Origin: Burkholderia aenigmatica
GTDB taxonomy: Bacteria; Pseudomonadota; Gammaproteobacteria; Burkholderiales; Burkholderiaceae
Reading direction: 5' to 3'
Assembly: GCF_902499175.1 (NCBI RefSeq)
Contig: NZ_CABVQC010000018.1
Span: 1 to 64,000 of the forward strand
DNA: 64,000 bases
Made by a program: the position numbers and the translations under genes. The notes under the pieces are model-generated. The model searched no databases. It had not been told where the DNA came from and saw nothing but the letters and a program-made list of their open reading frames with translations. Position 1 is the first letter of the stretch; each line of letters begins with the position of its first letter. Positions 25,861 through 36,083 of this stretch are shown piece by piece.

Positions 25861-26736
25861 ATGTTGAAACCCGAAGTCGACAGCCTGGTTCCCCACGTTC
25901 CGTTCTCGCGCCGCAAGTTCATGCAGGCCGCGCTGGGCGGGGCCTTCGCGGCGGCTGTACTGCCCGTGTCGGCGCAGACGGTCACGACCGACAGCGAAGG
26001 GCTGGACGTCGACACCGTCGAGATCCGCTCGGGCGACTCGAGCGTGCCCGCGTATCGCGCGCAGCCGAAGGACAAGACGAACCTGCCGGTCGTCGTCGTG
26101 ATTCACGAGATCTTCGGCGTGCACGCGCACATTGCCGATGTCTGCCGCCGCTTCGCGAAGCTCGGTTATCTCGCGATCGCGCCCGACCTGTTTGCGCGGC
26201 AGGGCAATGCGGCGAAGTACCCGACGATCAAGGAACTCGACGAGCACATCATCAGCAAGGTGCCGGACCGGCAAGTTTCCGAGGATCTCGATGCGACCGT
26301 CGCGTGGGCCGGCAAGAACGGCGGCGACCTGTCGCGTCTCGGCGTGGTCGGGTTCTGCTGGGGTGGCCGTCAGAGCTGGCTGTATGCGGAGCACAACCCG
26401 CATGTGCGGGCGGCCGTTGCATGGTACGGGTTCGTCGAAGGCAAGACCGACGAGATGACGCCGTTCAACCCGGTCGATCATGCATCGCTGCTGAAGGTGC
26501 CGGTGCTCGGGTTGTATGGCGAGAAGGATACGAACATCACGCAGGCGTCGCTCGCGGACATGCGCAAGGCGATCCAGGCGAGCGATTCGAAGCTCGCGCG
26601 CGAATCGGAGATCGTCGTGTATCCGGATGCCGGCCATGCGTTCTTTGCCGATTACCGGCCGAGCTATGTGAAGGCCGATGCGGAGGAGAGCTGGAAGCGC
26701 GCGATCGCGTGGCTCCGCAAGTACGGCGTGATGTAA
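25861..26736 (+). CDS. Tat-exported dienelactone-hydrolase-family protein
   Basis: A 291-aa alpha/beta hydrolase. A twin-arginine signal is evident: SRRKFMQAALGGAFAAA, with cleavage near VSAQT. The catalytic Cys is in GFCWGGR, the Asp in LYGEKDTNI and the His in AGHAFFAD, the Cys-Asp-His triad of dienelactone hydrolases. Classical DLH enzymes are cytosolic and about 235 aa; the extra 55 residues are the signal and linker. GAGG lies 12 bp before the ATG. It probably acts in the periplasm; substrate unknown. Confidence 0.88.
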   Translation: MLKPEVDSLVPHVPFSRRKFMQAALGGAFAAAVLPVSAQTVTTDSEGLDVDTVEIRSGDSSVPAYRAQPKDKTNLPVVVVIHEIFGVHAHIADVCRRFAKLGYLAIAPDLFARQGNAAKYPTIKELDEHIISKVPDRQVSEDLDATVAWAGKNGGDLSRLGVVGFCWGGRQSWLYAEHNPHVRAAVAWYGFVEGKTDEMTPFNPVDHASLLKVPVLGLYGEKDTNITQASLADMRKAIQASDSKLARESEIVVYPDAGHAFFADYRPSYVKADAEESWKRAIAWLRKYGVM

Positions 26737-26741
26737 ACGGC

Positions 26742-26765
26742 AAGCGGCGGCACATGCCGCCGCTT
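26742..26765. terminator. Hairpin between convergent genes
   Basis: AAGCGGCGGC-ACAT-GCCGCCGCTT is a perfect 10-bp stem just after the dienelactone hydrolase stop and just before the convergent sulfurtransferase stop. There is no T-tract, so it is called with reserve. Confidence 0.5.
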
Positions 26766-26790
26766 CGTTGCGCCTGCGCCGTGCCGGTGC

Positions 26791-27660
26791 TTACGGTGTC
26801 GGGCCGGTTGCGATCGGCCGCGACGGGTCGGCGCTCCATTCGCTCCACGAGCCCGGATACAGCGACGCGCCGTGCAGGCCCGCAACCTCCAGCGCAAGCG
26901 CGTTGTGACATGCGGTGACGCCGGAGCCGCATTGCAGGATCACGCGGTTCGGTTCGGTGCCCGCCAGCACGGCGGAAAATGCCTCGCGCAGTTCATGGCC
27001 GGTCTTGAAGCGGCCGTCGGCGGTCAGGTTGTCCTTGAAGAAGCGGTTGCGCGCGCCGGGGATGTGGCCGCCCACACGATCGATCGTTTCATTTTCGCCG
27101 CGGTAGCGATCGGGTGCGCGCGCATCGATCACGATGCGCGTGGGTGCGTTTACGTTGGCGAGCACGGCGGCCGCATCGACCGTCGATTCGAGCGGCGCGG
27201 CCGCGCGGAAATCGCCGGCGGCTGGATGCGGCACGTCGGTTGCCAGCGGCTGGCCGGCTGCTTCCCAGGCCTGCAGGCCGCCGTCGAGCACGGCGACCGA
27301 ATCGTGGCCGAGCCAGCGCAGCAGCCACCACAGGCGCGCCGCATAGGCGCCGCCTTGCGCGTCGTACGCGACGACCTGCTGGCCCTGCTTGAGGCCGCGG
27401 TTCGCGAGCAGCGTGGCGAGTGCGTCGCGGGTCGGCAGTGGATGGCGACCATTGGTGCCCGTCTTGCGGCCCGACAGATCGCGGTCGAGATGGAGGTACT
27501 GGGCGCCGGGGAGATGGCCGGCTGCATACGCGGCTTCGCCGGCAGCGGGATCGACGAGATCGAAGCGGCAGTCGAACAGCGCAACGCTGCCGGGCGCCGC
27601 CGCCAGGCGCTCGGCGAGATTGGCGGCGGAGATGAGCGTGGTGTAGTGGGTGTGTGGCAT
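26791..27660 (-). CDS. sseA: 3-mercaptopyruvate/thiosulfate sulfurtransferase
   Basis: A 289-aa protein with two rhodanese domains. The N-terminal one is inactive (VALFDCRFDLVDP, with no Cys in the active loop). The C-terminal one has the active-site loop QCGSGVTACHN. CGSGVTA favours 3-mercaptopyruvate sulfurtransferase over thiosulfate sulfurtransferase. It transfers sulfur to thiol or cyanide acceptors. Length is normal for the family. It is separated by a terminator from the Rieske gene upstream. Confidence 0.92.
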   Translation of the reverse strand: MPHTHYTTLISAANLAERLAAAPGSVALFDCRFDLVDPAAGEAAYAAGHLPGAQYLHLDRDLSGRKTGTNGRHPLPTRDALATLLANRGLKQGQQVVAYDAQGGAYAARLWWLLRWLGHDSVAVLDGGLQAWEAAGQPLATDVPHPAAGDFRAAAPLESTVDAAAVLANVNAPTRIVIDARAPDRYRGENETIDRVGGHIPGARNRFFKDNLTADGRFKTGHELREAFSAVLAGTEPNRVILQCGSGVTACHNALALEVAGLHGASLYPGSWSEWSADPSRPIATGPTP

Positions 27661-27704
27661 GACGGCTCCCTGGAGTGCGAATGGCCTGACATTCCAAGTC
27701 TAAA

Positions 27705-27734
27705 CAAAAAAAGACGGGCCGAAGCCCGTCTTTT
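27705..27734. terminator. Terminator of the Rieske oxygenase gene
   Basis: AAGACGGGC-CGAA-GCCCGTCTT is a 9-bp stem (27711-27719 / 27724-27732). On the minus strand it reads GACGGGC-TTCG-GCCCGTC followed by a run of seven T. The TTCG tetraloop is very stable. It lies 44 bp after the Rieske gene stop. Confidence 0.9.
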
Positions 27735-27777
27735 CGTCTGCCGGATACCGCGCGGCGTCAAAGCGCCGCACCTGCCG

Positions 27778-28884
27778 TCAGATATCGCCGAGGTGGCGGC
27801 GCAGGAACTCGTGAAAGTGCTGCATGCCGTCTTCCATCGGGCTCTGGTACGGGCCGACCTGCGACTCGCCGCGTGCCATCAGCGCACGGCGGCCTGCGTC
27901 CATCCGCATCGCGATCTCGTCGTCCTCGACGGCCGTTTCCATATAGGCGGCGCGTTCGGCCTCGACGAATTCGCGTTCGAACAGCGCGATTTCCTCGGGG
28001 TAATAGAACTCGACGATGTTGGTCGTCTTCTGCGGGCCCTGCGGAATCAGCCACGACACGACGAGCACGTGCGGATACCACTCGATCATCAGGCCCGGGT
28101 AGTAGACCATCCAGATCGCGCCGAACTCCGGCGGCACGCCGTTACGGAACTTCAGCACCTGCTCGTGCCATTTCTGGTAAGTCGCGCTGCCCGGTTTCGC
28201 GAGGGCGTTGTGCACGCCGACCGTCTGCACGCTGTACCAGTCGCCGAACTCCCACTTGAGGTCGTCGCACGACACGAAGCTGCCGAGGCCCGGGTGGAAC
28301 GGGACGACGTGATAATCCTCAAGGTAGACCTCGATGAACGTCTTCCAGTTGTAATCGCACTCGTGCACTTCGACGTGATCGAAGAGGTACTCGGAGAAGT
28401 CGAAGTGATGCTTCGTGCCGAGGTTGGCGAGGTCGCGCGCGACATGCCGGCCTTCGGCCTCGAACAGCAGCCCCTGCCAGTTCTGCAGCGGGCTCTTGCC
28501 GAGGTTCAGGCAGGGCTTGTCGGGGAAGTGCGGCGCGCCGAGCAGCTCGCCTTCCAGATCGTACGTCCAGCGGTGCAGCGGACACACGATGTTCTGCGTG
28601 TGGCCGCGCCCGTTGAGCATGATCGCCTGCCGGTGGCGGCAGACGTTCGACAGCAGTTCGATCTGATTCGCCTGGTTGCGAACCAGCACGCGGCCTTCCT
28701 TCTCGGACGGCAACGCAAAATAATCCCCCGCCTCGGGCACCATCAACTCGTGCCCGACGTAACGAGGTCCTTTCTTGAAGAGGGTTTCGATCTCGCGCTC
28801 GAGTAGCGCCTCATCGAAGTATGCAGTGACTGGAAGCTGGCTGTGAGCCGACTTCAACTGAAGCGCATCGCTCAGATTGGACAT
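27778..28884 (-). CDS. Rieske-type aromatic ring-hydroxylating oxygenase alpha subunit
   Basis: A 368-aa protein. The Rieske [2Fe-2S] ligands are in CRHRQ and CPLHRW (about residues 82-103). The mononuclear iron site is EVYLEDYHVVPFHPG, with the two His. No beta subunit, ferredoxin or reductase gene is adjacent, so it would need partners encoded elsewhere. The alpha-only architecture resembles choline-monooxygenase or phenylpropionate-type families; substrate not determined. The start at 28884 (MSNLSDALQL) is preferred over an upstream in-frame start. Confidence 0.88.
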   Translation of the reverse strand: MSNLSDALQLKSAHSQLPVTAYFDEALLEREIETLFKKGPRYVGHELMVPEAGDYFALPSEKEGRVLVRNQANQIELLSNVCRHRQAIMLNGRGHTQNIVCPLHRWTYDLEGELLGAPHFPDKPCLNLGKSPLQNWQGLLFEAEGRHVARDLANLGTKHHFDFSEYLFDHVEVHECDYNWKTFIEVYLEDYHVVPFHPGLGSFVSCDDLKWEFGDWYSVQTVGVHNALAKPGSATYQKWHEQVLKFRNGVPPEFGAIWMVYYPGLMIEWYPHVLVVSWLIPQGPQKTTNIVEFYYPEEIALFEREFVEAERAAYMETAVEDDEIAMRMDAGRRALMARGESQVGPYQSPMEDGMQHFHEFLRRHLGDI

Positions 28885-29115
28885 TCCCACTCCCGGTGTT
28901 AGCGTGAAAGCAGTGAACAACCCAACCATCGAAAAATCGATTTAGGGAAACGGGGAATTATACCCGGTTCGCCTCGCAAGGCTAGGATTAAGTGCCTGAT
29001 TTGTGTCAATTTTTTGTCGGGCGACAATCGGAGGGCGCACAATGTGTGTCGAAGATGGGGCCGGAATATGTACCCGGGTGCCCACGACGGCAGGTCGGAA
29101 AATTCTCTTTTGCCG

Positions 29116-29121
29116 TAGAAT
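29116..29121 (+). promoter_or_regulatory. Possible -10 of the xseB-ispA-dxs operon
   Basis: TAGAAT lies 34 bp before xseB, preceded by TGCCG. The -35 region is weak (TCGGAA). The rest of the 271-bp gap at 28885-29155 shows no gene. Confidence 0.35.
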
Positions 29122-29155
29122 GTCCGACTTGTTTTGAAATTTGACACCCTCGTCC

Positions 29156-29449
29156 ATGGCGAAAACCGCATCCCCAGGCGCCACGCCGCCCGGCAATGGC
29201 ACCGAACCGTTGCCGGACAATTACGAGATGGCGCTCGCGGAACTCGAGACGCTGGTTGCCCGGATGGAAGGCGGCGCGTTGAGCCTCGAGGATTCACTGG
29301 CGGCGTATCGCCGCGGTGCGACCCTCGTTGCGTTTTGCCAACAGCAGCTTGAGAAAGTGGAGCAGCAGGTTCGCGTGCTCGACGGCGCGACGCTGAAGCC
29401 GCTTTCGTCCGGAACGGCCGCCACGGACGGCGAAGACGACGATCTATGA
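29156..29449 (+). CDS. xseB: Exodeoxyribonuclease VII small subunit
   Basis: A 97-aa protein with the XseB core NYEMALAELETLVARMEGG and LSLEDSLAAYRRGATL, a short coiled-coil hairpin that binds the large XseA subunit. An acidic tail (TDGEDDDL) follows. The stop overlaps the ispA start by four bases (ATGA), so the two are translationally coupled. The gene order xseB-ispA-dxs is widely conserved in proteobacteria. Confidence 0.95.
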   Translation: MAKTASPGATPPGNGTEPLPDNYEMALAELETLVARMEGGALSLEDSLAAYRRGATLVAFCQQQLEKVEQQVRVLDGATLKPLSSGTAATDGEDDDL

Positions 29450-30330
29450 CATTCGAACAATGGATGCGGTCCGTGCTTGACCGCGTCGAGGACGCACTCG
29501 GCCACTATCTGCCCGCTGAAACCGCGATGCCGGCGACACTTCACGAGGCGATGCGTTATGCGGTCCTCGGCGGCGGCAAACGCGTTCGCCCGCTGCTGTG
29601 CCATGCAGCAGGCGAACTGACCGGCGCGACGGAAGCGGCGCGTAATGCGGCGGCAGCGGCACTGGAGATGATCCACGTCTACTCGCTCGTGCACGACGAC
29701 ATGCCGTGCATGGACGACGACGCGCTGCGTCGCGGCAAGCCCACCGTGCACGTGCAGTATGACGAGCCGACGGCACTGCTCGTCGGCGACGCACTGCAGT
29801 CGCAGGCGTTCGTTGCGCTGACCGATGCCGCGGCGCTGTCGCCGGTGCAGCAGGCTGCGCTCGTGCGCGAACTGGCGCTGGCGAGCGGCTCGATCGGCAT
29901 GGCCGGCGGGCAGGCGATCGACCTGGCGAGCGTCGGCCTCAAGCTGACGCGCGAGCAGCTCGAGACGATGCACCGGATGAAGACGGGCGCATTGTTGCGC
30001 GCGGCCGTGCGGATGGGCGCGCTGGCCGGCGAGACGCCGTCCGCGGAAACGATGGCGGCGCTCGATGTGTACGCGGGGGCCGTGGGTCTGGCCTTCCAGG
30101 TCGTCGACGACATTCTCGACGTCACGACCGATTCGGCGACGCTCGGCAAGACGGCCGGCAAGGACGCGGCGAACGACAAGCCGACCTATGTATCGATCCT
30201 CGGCCTCGAGGCGTCGCGTGAGCTCGCGGCGCAACTGCGCGCCGAAGCGCACGACGCGCTGAAACCGTTCGGCGCACGCGCACGGCGTCTCGCCGAACTT
30301 GCCGACCTGGTGGTGAACCGGGTCAGCTGA
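29446..30330 (+). CDS. ispA: Farnesyl diphosphate synthase
   Basis: A 294-aa trans-prenyltransferase. The first Asp-rich motif is HDDMPCMDDDALRRGKP (DD-x4-D form, about residue 84) and the second is VVDDILDVTTD. GGGKRVRPLL binds diphosphate. It condenses DMAPP and IPP to C15 farnesyl diphosphate for quinones and undecaprenyl carrier. It overlaps xseB by four bases and precedes dxs, which feeds the same pathway. Confidence 0.95.
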   Translation: MTFEQWMRSVLDRVEDALGHYLPAETAMPATLHEAMRYAVLGGGKRVRPLLCHAAGELTGATEAARNAAAAALEMIHVYSLVHDDMPCMDDDALRRGKPTVHVQYDEPTALLVGDALQSQAFVALTDAAALSPVQQAALVRELALASGSIGMAGGQAIDLASVGLKLTREQLETMHRMKTGALLRAAVRMGALAGETPSAETMAALDVYAGAVGLAFQVVDDILDVTTDSATLGKTAGKDAANDKPTYVSILGLEASRELAAQLRAEAHDALKPFGARARRLAELADLVVNRVS

Positions 30331-30396
30331 CGCGAAAGCCCGCCGCCGCGCACACGCTACGGTGCGTGCAACAGAATGCGGGCGCGTTTGATTTCC

Positions 30397-30402
30397 TATA
30401 AT
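30397..30402 (+). promoter_or_regulatory. -10 element close to dxs
   Basis: A perfect TATAAT ends 9 bp before the dxs ATG at 30412. If used, transcription would start at or within a few bases of the start codon. No clear -35 is visible. Confidence 0.35.
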
Positions 30403-30411
30403 GGAACGACG

Positions 30412-32316
30412 ATGTACGACTTGCTGAAAACCATCGACGACCCGGCGGATTTGCGCCGCCTCGATCGTCGCCAACTTCAACCGCTCGCGGATGAACTGCG
30501 CGCGTTCGTGCTCGACAGTGTGTCGAAGACGGGCGGCCATTTGTCGTCCAACCTCGGGACGGTCGAGCTGACGATCGCGTTGCACTACGTGTTCAACACG
30601 CCGAACGATCGCATCGTCTGGGATGTGGGTCACCAGACCTATCCGCACAAGATCCTGACGGGCCGCCGCGACCAGATGCATTCGCTGCGCCAGCAGGACG
30701 GCATCTCGGGCTTCCCGCGCCGCAGCGAATCCGAATACGACACGTTCGGCACCGCGCACTCGAGCACGTCGATCTCGGCCGCACTCGGCATGGCGATCGG
30801 CAGCCAGCTGAACGGTGACGACCGCTTCTCGATCGCCGTGATCGGCGACGGTGCGATGACGGCCGGCATGGCGTTCGAGGCGATGAACAATGCAGGCGTG
30901 TCGGAAGATGCGAAGCTGCTCGTGATCCTGAACGACAACGACATGTCGATTTCGCCGCCGGTCGGCGCGCTGAATCGCCATCTCGCCCGCCTGATGTCTG
31001 GCCGCTTCTATGCGGCTGCGCGCGCGGGCGTCGAGCGCGTGTTGAGCGTGGCGCCGCCGGTGCTCGAACTCGCGCGCAAGCTCGAAGAGCACGCGAAGGG
31101 CATGGTCGTGCCGGCCACGCTGTTCGAAGAGTTCGGCTTCAACTACATCGGCCCGATCGACGGTCACGATCTCGATTCGCTGATCCCGACGCTGCAGAAC
31201 ATCCGCGAACTGCGCGGCCCGCAGTTCCTGCACGTGGTCACGAAGAAAGGCCAGGGCTACAAGCTCGCCGAAGCGGATCCCGTGCTGTACCACGGCCCCG
31301 GCAAGTTCAACCCGGCCGAAGGCATCAAGCCGTCGACCGCACCCGCGAAGAAGACGTACACGCAGGTGTTCGGCGAGTGGCTGTGCGATGAAGCCGAGCG
31401 CGATACGCGCGTCGTCGGCATCACGCCCGCGATGCGCGAAGGTTCGGGCATGGTCGAGTTCGAGAAGCGTTTCAAGGATCGCTACTACGACGTCGGCATC
31501 GCCGAGCAGCACGCGGTGACGTTCGCGGGCGGCATGGCAACCGAAGGCCTCAAGCCCGTCGTCGCGATCTACTCGACGTTCCTGCAGCGTGCGTACGATC
31601 AACTGATCCACGACGTCGCGCTGCAGAACCTGCCGGTCGTGTTTGCAATCGACCGTGCAGGCCTCGTCGGCGCGGACGGCGCGACGCACGCGGGCGCGTA
31701 CGATCTCGCGTTCATGCGCTGCATCCCGAACATGACGATCATGGCTGCGTCCGACGAGAACGAATGCCGCCAGATGCTGCACACGGCACTGCAGCAGCCG
31801 AACCCGACCGCGGTGCGCTATCCGCGCGGCGCGGGCACGGGCGTGGCGACGGTGAAGGAGTTCACCGAGATCCCGCTCGGTAAGGGTGAAGTGCGTCGCC
31901 AGACGTCGCAGCCGGAAGGCAAGCGCGTCGCAATCCTCGCGTTCGGCACGATGGTCGCACCGTCGCTCGCCGCGGCCGAGGAGCTCGATGCAACCGTCGC
32001 GAACATGCGCTTCGTGAAACCGGTCGATGCGGCGCTCGTGCGTGAACTCGCCGAGACGCACGACTACCTCGTCACGGTCGAGGAAGGTTGCGTGATGGGT
32101 GGCGCGGGCTCGGCCTGCGTGGAAGCCCTGATGGAGAGTGGGGTTATCCGACCCGTACTACAATTGGGCCTCCCTGACCTGTTCATCGATCACGGCGACC
32201 CCGCGAAGCTGCTGTCGCAATGCGGCCTCGACGGCGCGGGTATCGCGAAATCGATTCGCGAACGCTTTCTGAATCCGGCGGCCGACGTCGCCGGTCAGGC
32301 GAAGCGCGTCGCATAA
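30412..32316 (+). CDS. dxs: 1-deoxy-D-xylulose-5-phosphate synthase
   Basis: A 634-aa thiamine-diphosphate enzyme, normal length. It begins [17 protein letters not shown]. The ThDP/Mg motif is [17 protein letters not shown], the substrate-binding His is in [11 protein letters not shown], and the C-terminal half has [15 protein letters not shown] with the catalytic Glu. It makes DXP from pyruvate and glyceraldehyde 3-phosphate, the first step of the MEP pathway. GGA before the ATG could be its ribosome-binding site. Confidence 0.97.
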   Translation: MYDLLKTIDDPADLRRLDRRQLQPLADELRAFVLDSVSKTGGHLSSNLGTVELTIALHYVFNTPNDRIVWDVGHQTYPHKILTGRRDQMHSLRQQDGISGFPRRSESEYDTFGTAHSSTSISAALGMAIGSQLNGDDRFSIAVIGDGAMTAGMAFEAMNNAGVSEDAKLLVILNDNDMSISPPVGALNRHLARLMSGRFYAAARAGVERVLSVAPPVLELARKLEEHAKGMVVPATLFEEFGFNYIGPIDGHDLDSLIPTLQNIRELRGPQFLHVVTKKGQGYKLAEADPVLYHGPGKFNPAEGIKPSTAPAKKTYTQVFGEWLCDEAERDTRVVGITPAMREGSGMVEFEKRFKDRYYDVGIAEQHAVTFAGGMATEGLKPVVAIYSTFLQRAYDQLIHDVALQNLPVVFAIDRAGLVGADGATHAGAYDLAFMRCIPNMTIMAASDENECRQMLHTALQQPNPTAVRYPRGAGTGVATVKEFTEIPLGKGEVRRQTSQPEGKRVAILAFGTMVAPSLAAAEELDATVANMRFVKPVDAALVRELAETHDYLVTVEEGCVMGGAGSACVEALMESGVIRPVLQLGLPDLFIDHGDPAKLLSQCGLDGAGIAKSIRERFLNPAADVAGQAKRVA

Positions 32317-32378
32317 GCTGGCGCCGCCCGCGGGCGGCGTCGGTGCGACTGGCGCAACCGGTCTTCATTGATGCGGAA

Positions 32379-32408
32379 AACATGGGCCTGCGGGCCCATG
32401 TTGCTTTT
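32379..32408 (+). terminator. Terminator after dxs
   Basis: AACATGGGCC-TGCG-GGCCCATGTT is a perfect 10-bp stem (32379-32388 / 32393-32402) followed by GCTTTT. It lies 62 bp after the dxs stop and before folE2. Confidence 0.65.
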
Positions 32409-32470
32409 CCGGCTGCCGCATGATGCGGCGTGCGCGTCGTCGAACGCGCGGCTTACAAGGATTGAACAAG

Positions 32471-33280
32471 ATGAACCAGATGAATCCCGCCTTCGTGATG
32501 CCCGACGTGCAGAGCACGGTGGATACCCGTCAGATTCCGATTCAGCGCGTGGGCGTGAAGGCGGTCCGGCATCCGTTGACGGTGTGTACCGAAAGCGGCG
32601 ACGTGCAGCCGACCGTCGGTGTCTGGAACCTCGACGTCCGCCTGCCGGCCGACCAGAAGGGCACGCACATGTCGCGTTTCGTCGCGCTGCTCGAAGAGAA
32701 CCGCGCACCGCTGACGGTCGAGCGTTTTCGCACGATGCTCGCGTCGATGCTCGAGAAGCTGGAAGCCGAGGCCGGCCGCATCGAGGTCACGTTCCCGTAC
32801 TTCGTGAACAAGACGGCGCCGGTGTCGGGCGTGCAGAGTCTGCTCGACTATGAAGTGACGCTCGCGGGCGAAAGCCGCAACGGCGACACGCGTCTGTTCC
32901 TGAAGGTGCTGGTGCCGGTGACGAGCCTGTGCCCGTGCTCGAAGAAGATCTCGCAGTACGGCGCGCACAACCAGCGCTCGCACGTGACGATCGACGCGGA
33001 GCTCGCAGCCGACCTGCCGGTCGAGGCGCTGATCCGCATCGCTGAGGAAGAGGCATCGTGCGAGCTGTGGGGCCTGCTGAAGCGTCCGGACGAGAAGTTC
33101 GTCACCGAGCGTGCGTACGAGAATCCGAAGTTCGTCGAGGATCTCGTGCGCGACGTCGCGCAGCGTCTCGACGCGGACGAGCGCGTGGCGGCTTACGTGC
33201 TCGAAGCCGAGAACTTCGAGTCGATCCACAATCACAGCGCGTATGCGCTGATCGAACGCGACAAGCGGCAGGCAGCATAA
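32471..33280 (+). CDS. folE2: GTP cyclohydrolase FolE2 (type IB)
   Basis: A 269-aa FolE2. Family motifs [32 protein letters not shown] (with the catalytic Cys) and [13 protein letters not shown] are all present. It converts GTP to dihydroneopterin triphosphate for folate. FolE2 accepts metals other than zinc and is often kept for low-zinc growth, but no Zur box is visible here. AAGG lies before the ATG at 32471. Confidence 0.95.
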   Translation: MNQMNPAFVMPDVQSTVDTRQIPIQRVGVKAVRHPLTVCTESGDVQPTVGVWNLDVRLPADQKGTHMSRFVALLEENRAPLTVERFRTMLASMLEKLEAEAGRIEVTFPYFVNKTAPVSGVQSLLDYEVTLAGESRNGDTRLFLKVLVPVTSLCPCSKKISQYGAHNQRSHVTIDAELAADLPVEALIRIAEEEASCELWGLLKRPDEKFVTERAYENPKFVEDLVRDVAQRLDADERVAAYVLEAENFESIHNHSAYALIERDKRQAA

Positions 33281-33309
33281 CGCCGCGGCGTTTTGTCACG
33301 CCGATGAAC

Positions 33310-33336
33310 AAGGCCGCTCGAATGAGCGGCCTTTTT
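33310..33336. terminator. Terminator between folE2 and tsaD
   Basis: AAGGCCGCTC-GAAT-GAGCGGCCTT stem (33310-33319 / 33324-33333) followed by TTT. It lies 29 bp after the folE2 stop, between two convergent genes. Confidence 0.9.
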
Positions 33337-33371
33337 GTTTGCCGGTGCGACCTTGCGTCGCACGGTGCGGC

Positions 33372-34412
33372 TCAGCGTGCGAGCGACGCGAGATCCCAGC
33401 GCGGCTTCACCGTGAATGCGTAGTCGGCATTCGCCTGCTCGGGCCAGCGGCCGAGCCGCAATGCGCCCGCGAGTGCGATCATCGCGCCGTTATCGGTGCA
33501 GAGTGCGAGATCGGGGTAGTGCACGTCGAAACCGCGCTTGGCCGCGGCGGCCGACAGCGCGGCGCGCAACTGGCGGTTCGCGCCGACGCCGCCCGCGACT
33601 ACGAGGCGCTTGAGCTTGGTCTTCTTCAGCGCGGCGAGCGACTTGGCGACGAGCACGTCGACGGCCGCGTCGACGAAGCCGCGTGCAAGGTCGGCCTTCG
33701 CGCGTTCGAGCGCTTCGCCTTCCAGCTTCGCCGCTTCGAACTTCTTCATCTGCGTGAGCACGGCCGTCTTCAGGCCGCTGAAGCTGAAGTCGAGGTCGCC
33801 CGAATGCAGCATCGGACGCGGCAGCACGACCGCGCCCGGCGTGCCGGTTTCGGCGAGCTTCGATACTTCCGGGCCGCCCGGGTAGCCGAGGCCGATCAGC
33901 TTCGCCGTCTTGTCGAATGCTTCGCCGGCCGCATCGTCGAGCGTTTCACCGAGCGTCTCGTACACGCCGACGTCGGTCACGCGCATCAGTTGCGTGTGAC
34001 CGCCGGACACCAGCAGCGCGACGAACGGGAACGGCGGCGGCTCGTCGACGAGCAGCGGCGACAGCAGGTGGCCTTCGAGGTGATGGATGCCGACGGTCGG
34101 CTTGTTCCAGGCGAGCGCGAGCGCATTCGCGATGCTCGCGCCGACCAGCAGCGCGCCGGCGAGACCGGGGCCCTGCGTGAACGCGATCGCGTCGATGTCG
34201 TCGCGGCGCGTGCCGCTTTGCGCCATCACTTCCTCGAGCAGCGGCAGTGCGCGGCGGATGTGGTCGCGCGACGCGAGCTCGGGCACGACGCCGCCGTACT
34301 CGCGGTGCATGGCGATCTGCGAGTGGAGCGCGTGCGCGAGCAGGCCGCGCTGCGTGTCGTAGAGCGCGAGGCCGGTTTCGTCACAGGAGCTTTCGATGCC
34401 GAGAACGAGCAT
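33372..34412 (-). CDS. tsaD: tRNA N6-threonylcarbamoyladenosine transferase TsaD
   Basis: A 346-aa ASKHA-fold ATPase. It begins [14 protein letters not shown]. The metal-binding His pair is in [10 protein letters not shown] and other motifs are [21 protein letters not shown] and [13 protein letters not shown]. With TsaB, TsaE and TsaC it makes t6A37 in ANN-decoding tRNAs, including the CAU-anticodon tRNA-Ile in this window. The longer frame to 34544 is rejected because homology starts at 34412. Confidence 0.97.
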   Translation of the reverse strand: MLVLGIESSCDETGLALYDTQRGLLAHALHSQIAMHREYGGVVPELASRDHIRRALPLLEEVMAQSGTRRDDIDAIAFTQGPGLAGALLVGASIANALALAWNKPTVGIHHLEGHLLSPLLVDEPPPFPFVALLVSGGHTQLMRVTDVGVYETLGETLDDAAGEAFDKTAKLIGLGYPGGPEVSKLAETGTPGAVVLPRPMLHSGDLDFSFSGLKTAVLTQMKKFEAAKLEGEALERAKADLARGFVDAAVDVLVAKSLAALKKTKLKRLVVAGGVGANRQLRAALSAAAAKRGFDVHYPDLALCTDNGAMIALAGALRLGRWPEQANADYAFTVKPRWDLASLAR

Positions 34413-34542
34413 GGGTGCGGGCAGGGCGCGCCGTATCGGACGCGCCGCAGGAAGGTCAACGTAACCGGAAATTATAGCAGGCGAGGGCCTGCCGCCGCTG
34501 GCGGCGGCCCGGGCTCGATGCCGGGCAGGTACAATCCGCGCC

Positions 34543-35763
34543 ATGGAAACTTATGATATCGCCGTGATCGGCGCGGGCGCGGCAGGGATGATGAGCGCCG
34601 CGGTTGCCGGGCAGCTCGGCCGCCGCGTCGTGCTGATCGATCACGCGCCGCGGCTCGCCGAGAAGATCCGCATCTCGGGCGGCGGCCGCTGCAACTTCAC
34701 GAACCTGTACGCCGGCCCCGACAACTATCTGTCGTCGAATCCGCATTTCGCGCGCTCGGCCCTGGCGCGCTATACGCCGCGCGATTTCCTCGGGCTGCTC
34801 AAGCGTCATCATGTGACCTGGCACGAAAAGCACAAGGGCCAGCTCTTTTGCGATCACGGCAGCGACGCGGTCATCGACGTGCTGAAGCACGAGTGCGATG
34901 CGGGCGGCATTGCGTGGCGCCGGCCGGTCGTCGTCGACGCGGTGCGCCACGCGCCGGCCGACGGCTTCATGCTCGACACGCAGCAGGCGGGGACGATCGG
35001 TGCGCGCGCACTGATCGTCGCGACCGGCGGCCTGTCGATCCCGAAGATCGGCGCGACCGACTTCGGCTACCGGCTGGCCAAGCAGTTCGGCCACAAGCTC
35101 ATCGATACGCGTCCCGCGCTCGTGCCGTTGACGTTCGCGCAGCAGGACTGGGAGCCGTTCGCGGCGTTGTCCGGCGTATCGCTCGAAGTGCGCGTATCGA
35201 CCGGCGACAAGAAGCGCGGCGGCGAATTCGTCGAGGATCTGCTGCTGACCCATCGCGGCCTGTCCGGGCCTGGGATCCTGCAGATCTCGAGTTACTGGCA
35301 GCCTGGCGACCCGATTCGCGTCGATCTGTTGCCGCAACGCGACACGGTCGCCGACCTGCTCGACGCGAAGCGCACGTCGAAGCGCCAGATCGGTTCGCTG
35401 CTCGCGGACTGGGTGCCGTCGCGCCTCGCGCATGCGTGGCTCGACACGCATCGCGTCGCGGCCGACGCGCGGCTCGCGGACCTGCCGGACAAGACGCTGC
35501 GCCAGATCGGCGACGCGCTGTCCGGCTGGACGCTGACGCCAAACGGCACCGAGGGCTACAAGAAGGCCGAAGTGACGAAGGGCGGGGTCGATACGCGCGA
35601 TCTGTCGTCTGCGACGATGATGAGCACGCGCGTGCCCGGGCTGTTCTTCGTCGGCGAGGCGGTGGACGTGACGGGCTGGCTCGGCGGCTACAACTTTCAG
35701 TGGGCGTGGGCGTCCGGCACGGCGGCCGGGCAGGCCGCGGCGGAGTATGCGCGCGGCGCCTGA
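34543..35763 (+). CDS. HI0933/BaiN-like FAD-dependent oxidoreductase
   Basis: A 406-aa flavoprotein. The Rossmann FAD motif is [18 protein letters not shown], followed by [14 protein letters not shown], a hallmark of the HI0933/YhiN family. The C-terminus [19 protein letters not shown] closes the FAD site. The biochemical role of proteobacterial members is not established; a reductase acting on unsaturated substrates is suggested by BaiN. It is divergent from tsaD with 130 bp between. Confidence 0.9.
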   Translation: METYDIAVIGAGAAGMMSAAVAGQLGRRVVLIDHAPRLAEKIRISGGGRCNFTNLYAGPDNYLSSNPHFARSALARYTPRDFLGLLKRHHVTWHEKHKGQLFCDHGSDAVIDVLKHECDAGGIAWRRPVVVDAVRHAPADGFMLDTQQAGTIGARALIVATGGLSIPKIGATDFGYRLAKQFGHKLIDTRPALVPLTFAQQDWEPFAALSGVSLEVRVSTGDKKRGGEFVEDLLLTHRGLSGPGILQISSYWQPGDPIRVDLLPQRDTVADLLDAKRTSKRQIGSLLADWVPSRLAHAWLDTHRVAADARLADLPDKTLRQIGDALSGWTLTPNGTEGYKKAEVTKGGVDTRDLSSATMMSTRVPGLFFVGEAVDVTGWLGGYNFQWAWASGTAAGQAAAEYARGA

Positions 35764-35822
35764 CGGGGCCGGGCTGGCGCCGTTTTGACGGGACCAGGCC
35801 CCGTGCCTTTAGGCAATCGCTC

Positions 35823-35831
35823 TGCTATACT
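35823..35831 (+). promoter_or_regulatory. Extended -10 promoter of rpsU
   Basis: TGC-TATACT is an extended -10 element 39 bp before the rpsU ATG. The -35 is weak, as expected for this class. Confidence 0.5.
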
Positions 35832-35870
35832 CGGTAGTCTTTCCCTGCAAACCTTTATTCGTGTCGGATC

Positions 35871-36083
35871 ATGACGATCATTCGCGTTAAAGAGAACGAG
35901 CCGTTCGAAGTTGCAATGCGTCGCTTCAAGCGCACGATCGAGAAGAACGGTCTGCTGACCGAGCTTCGAGCGCGCGAGTTTTACGAGAAGCCGACCGCAG
36001 AGCGCAAACGCAAGAAGGCTGCTGCAGTGAAGCGTCATTACAAGCGTATCCGCAGCCAGACGCTGCCGAAGAAGCTGTACTGA
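35871..36083 (+). CDS. rpsU: 30S ribosomal protein S21
   Basis: A 70-aa protein with the S21 core [20 protein letters not shown] and a Lys/Arg-rich C-terminus ([15 protein letters not shown]). It is the first gene of the rpsU-yqeY-dnaG-rpoD macromolecular-synthesis region. A terminator follows, so downstream genes also need read-through or their own promoters. Confidence 0.97.

Noticed and set aside
29221-32061. 946-aa open frame on the minus strand opposite xseB, ispA and dxs
   Set aside because: A shadow of high-GC codon bias. Its Arg/His/Ala-rich sequence has no family features, and the plus-strand genes are certain.
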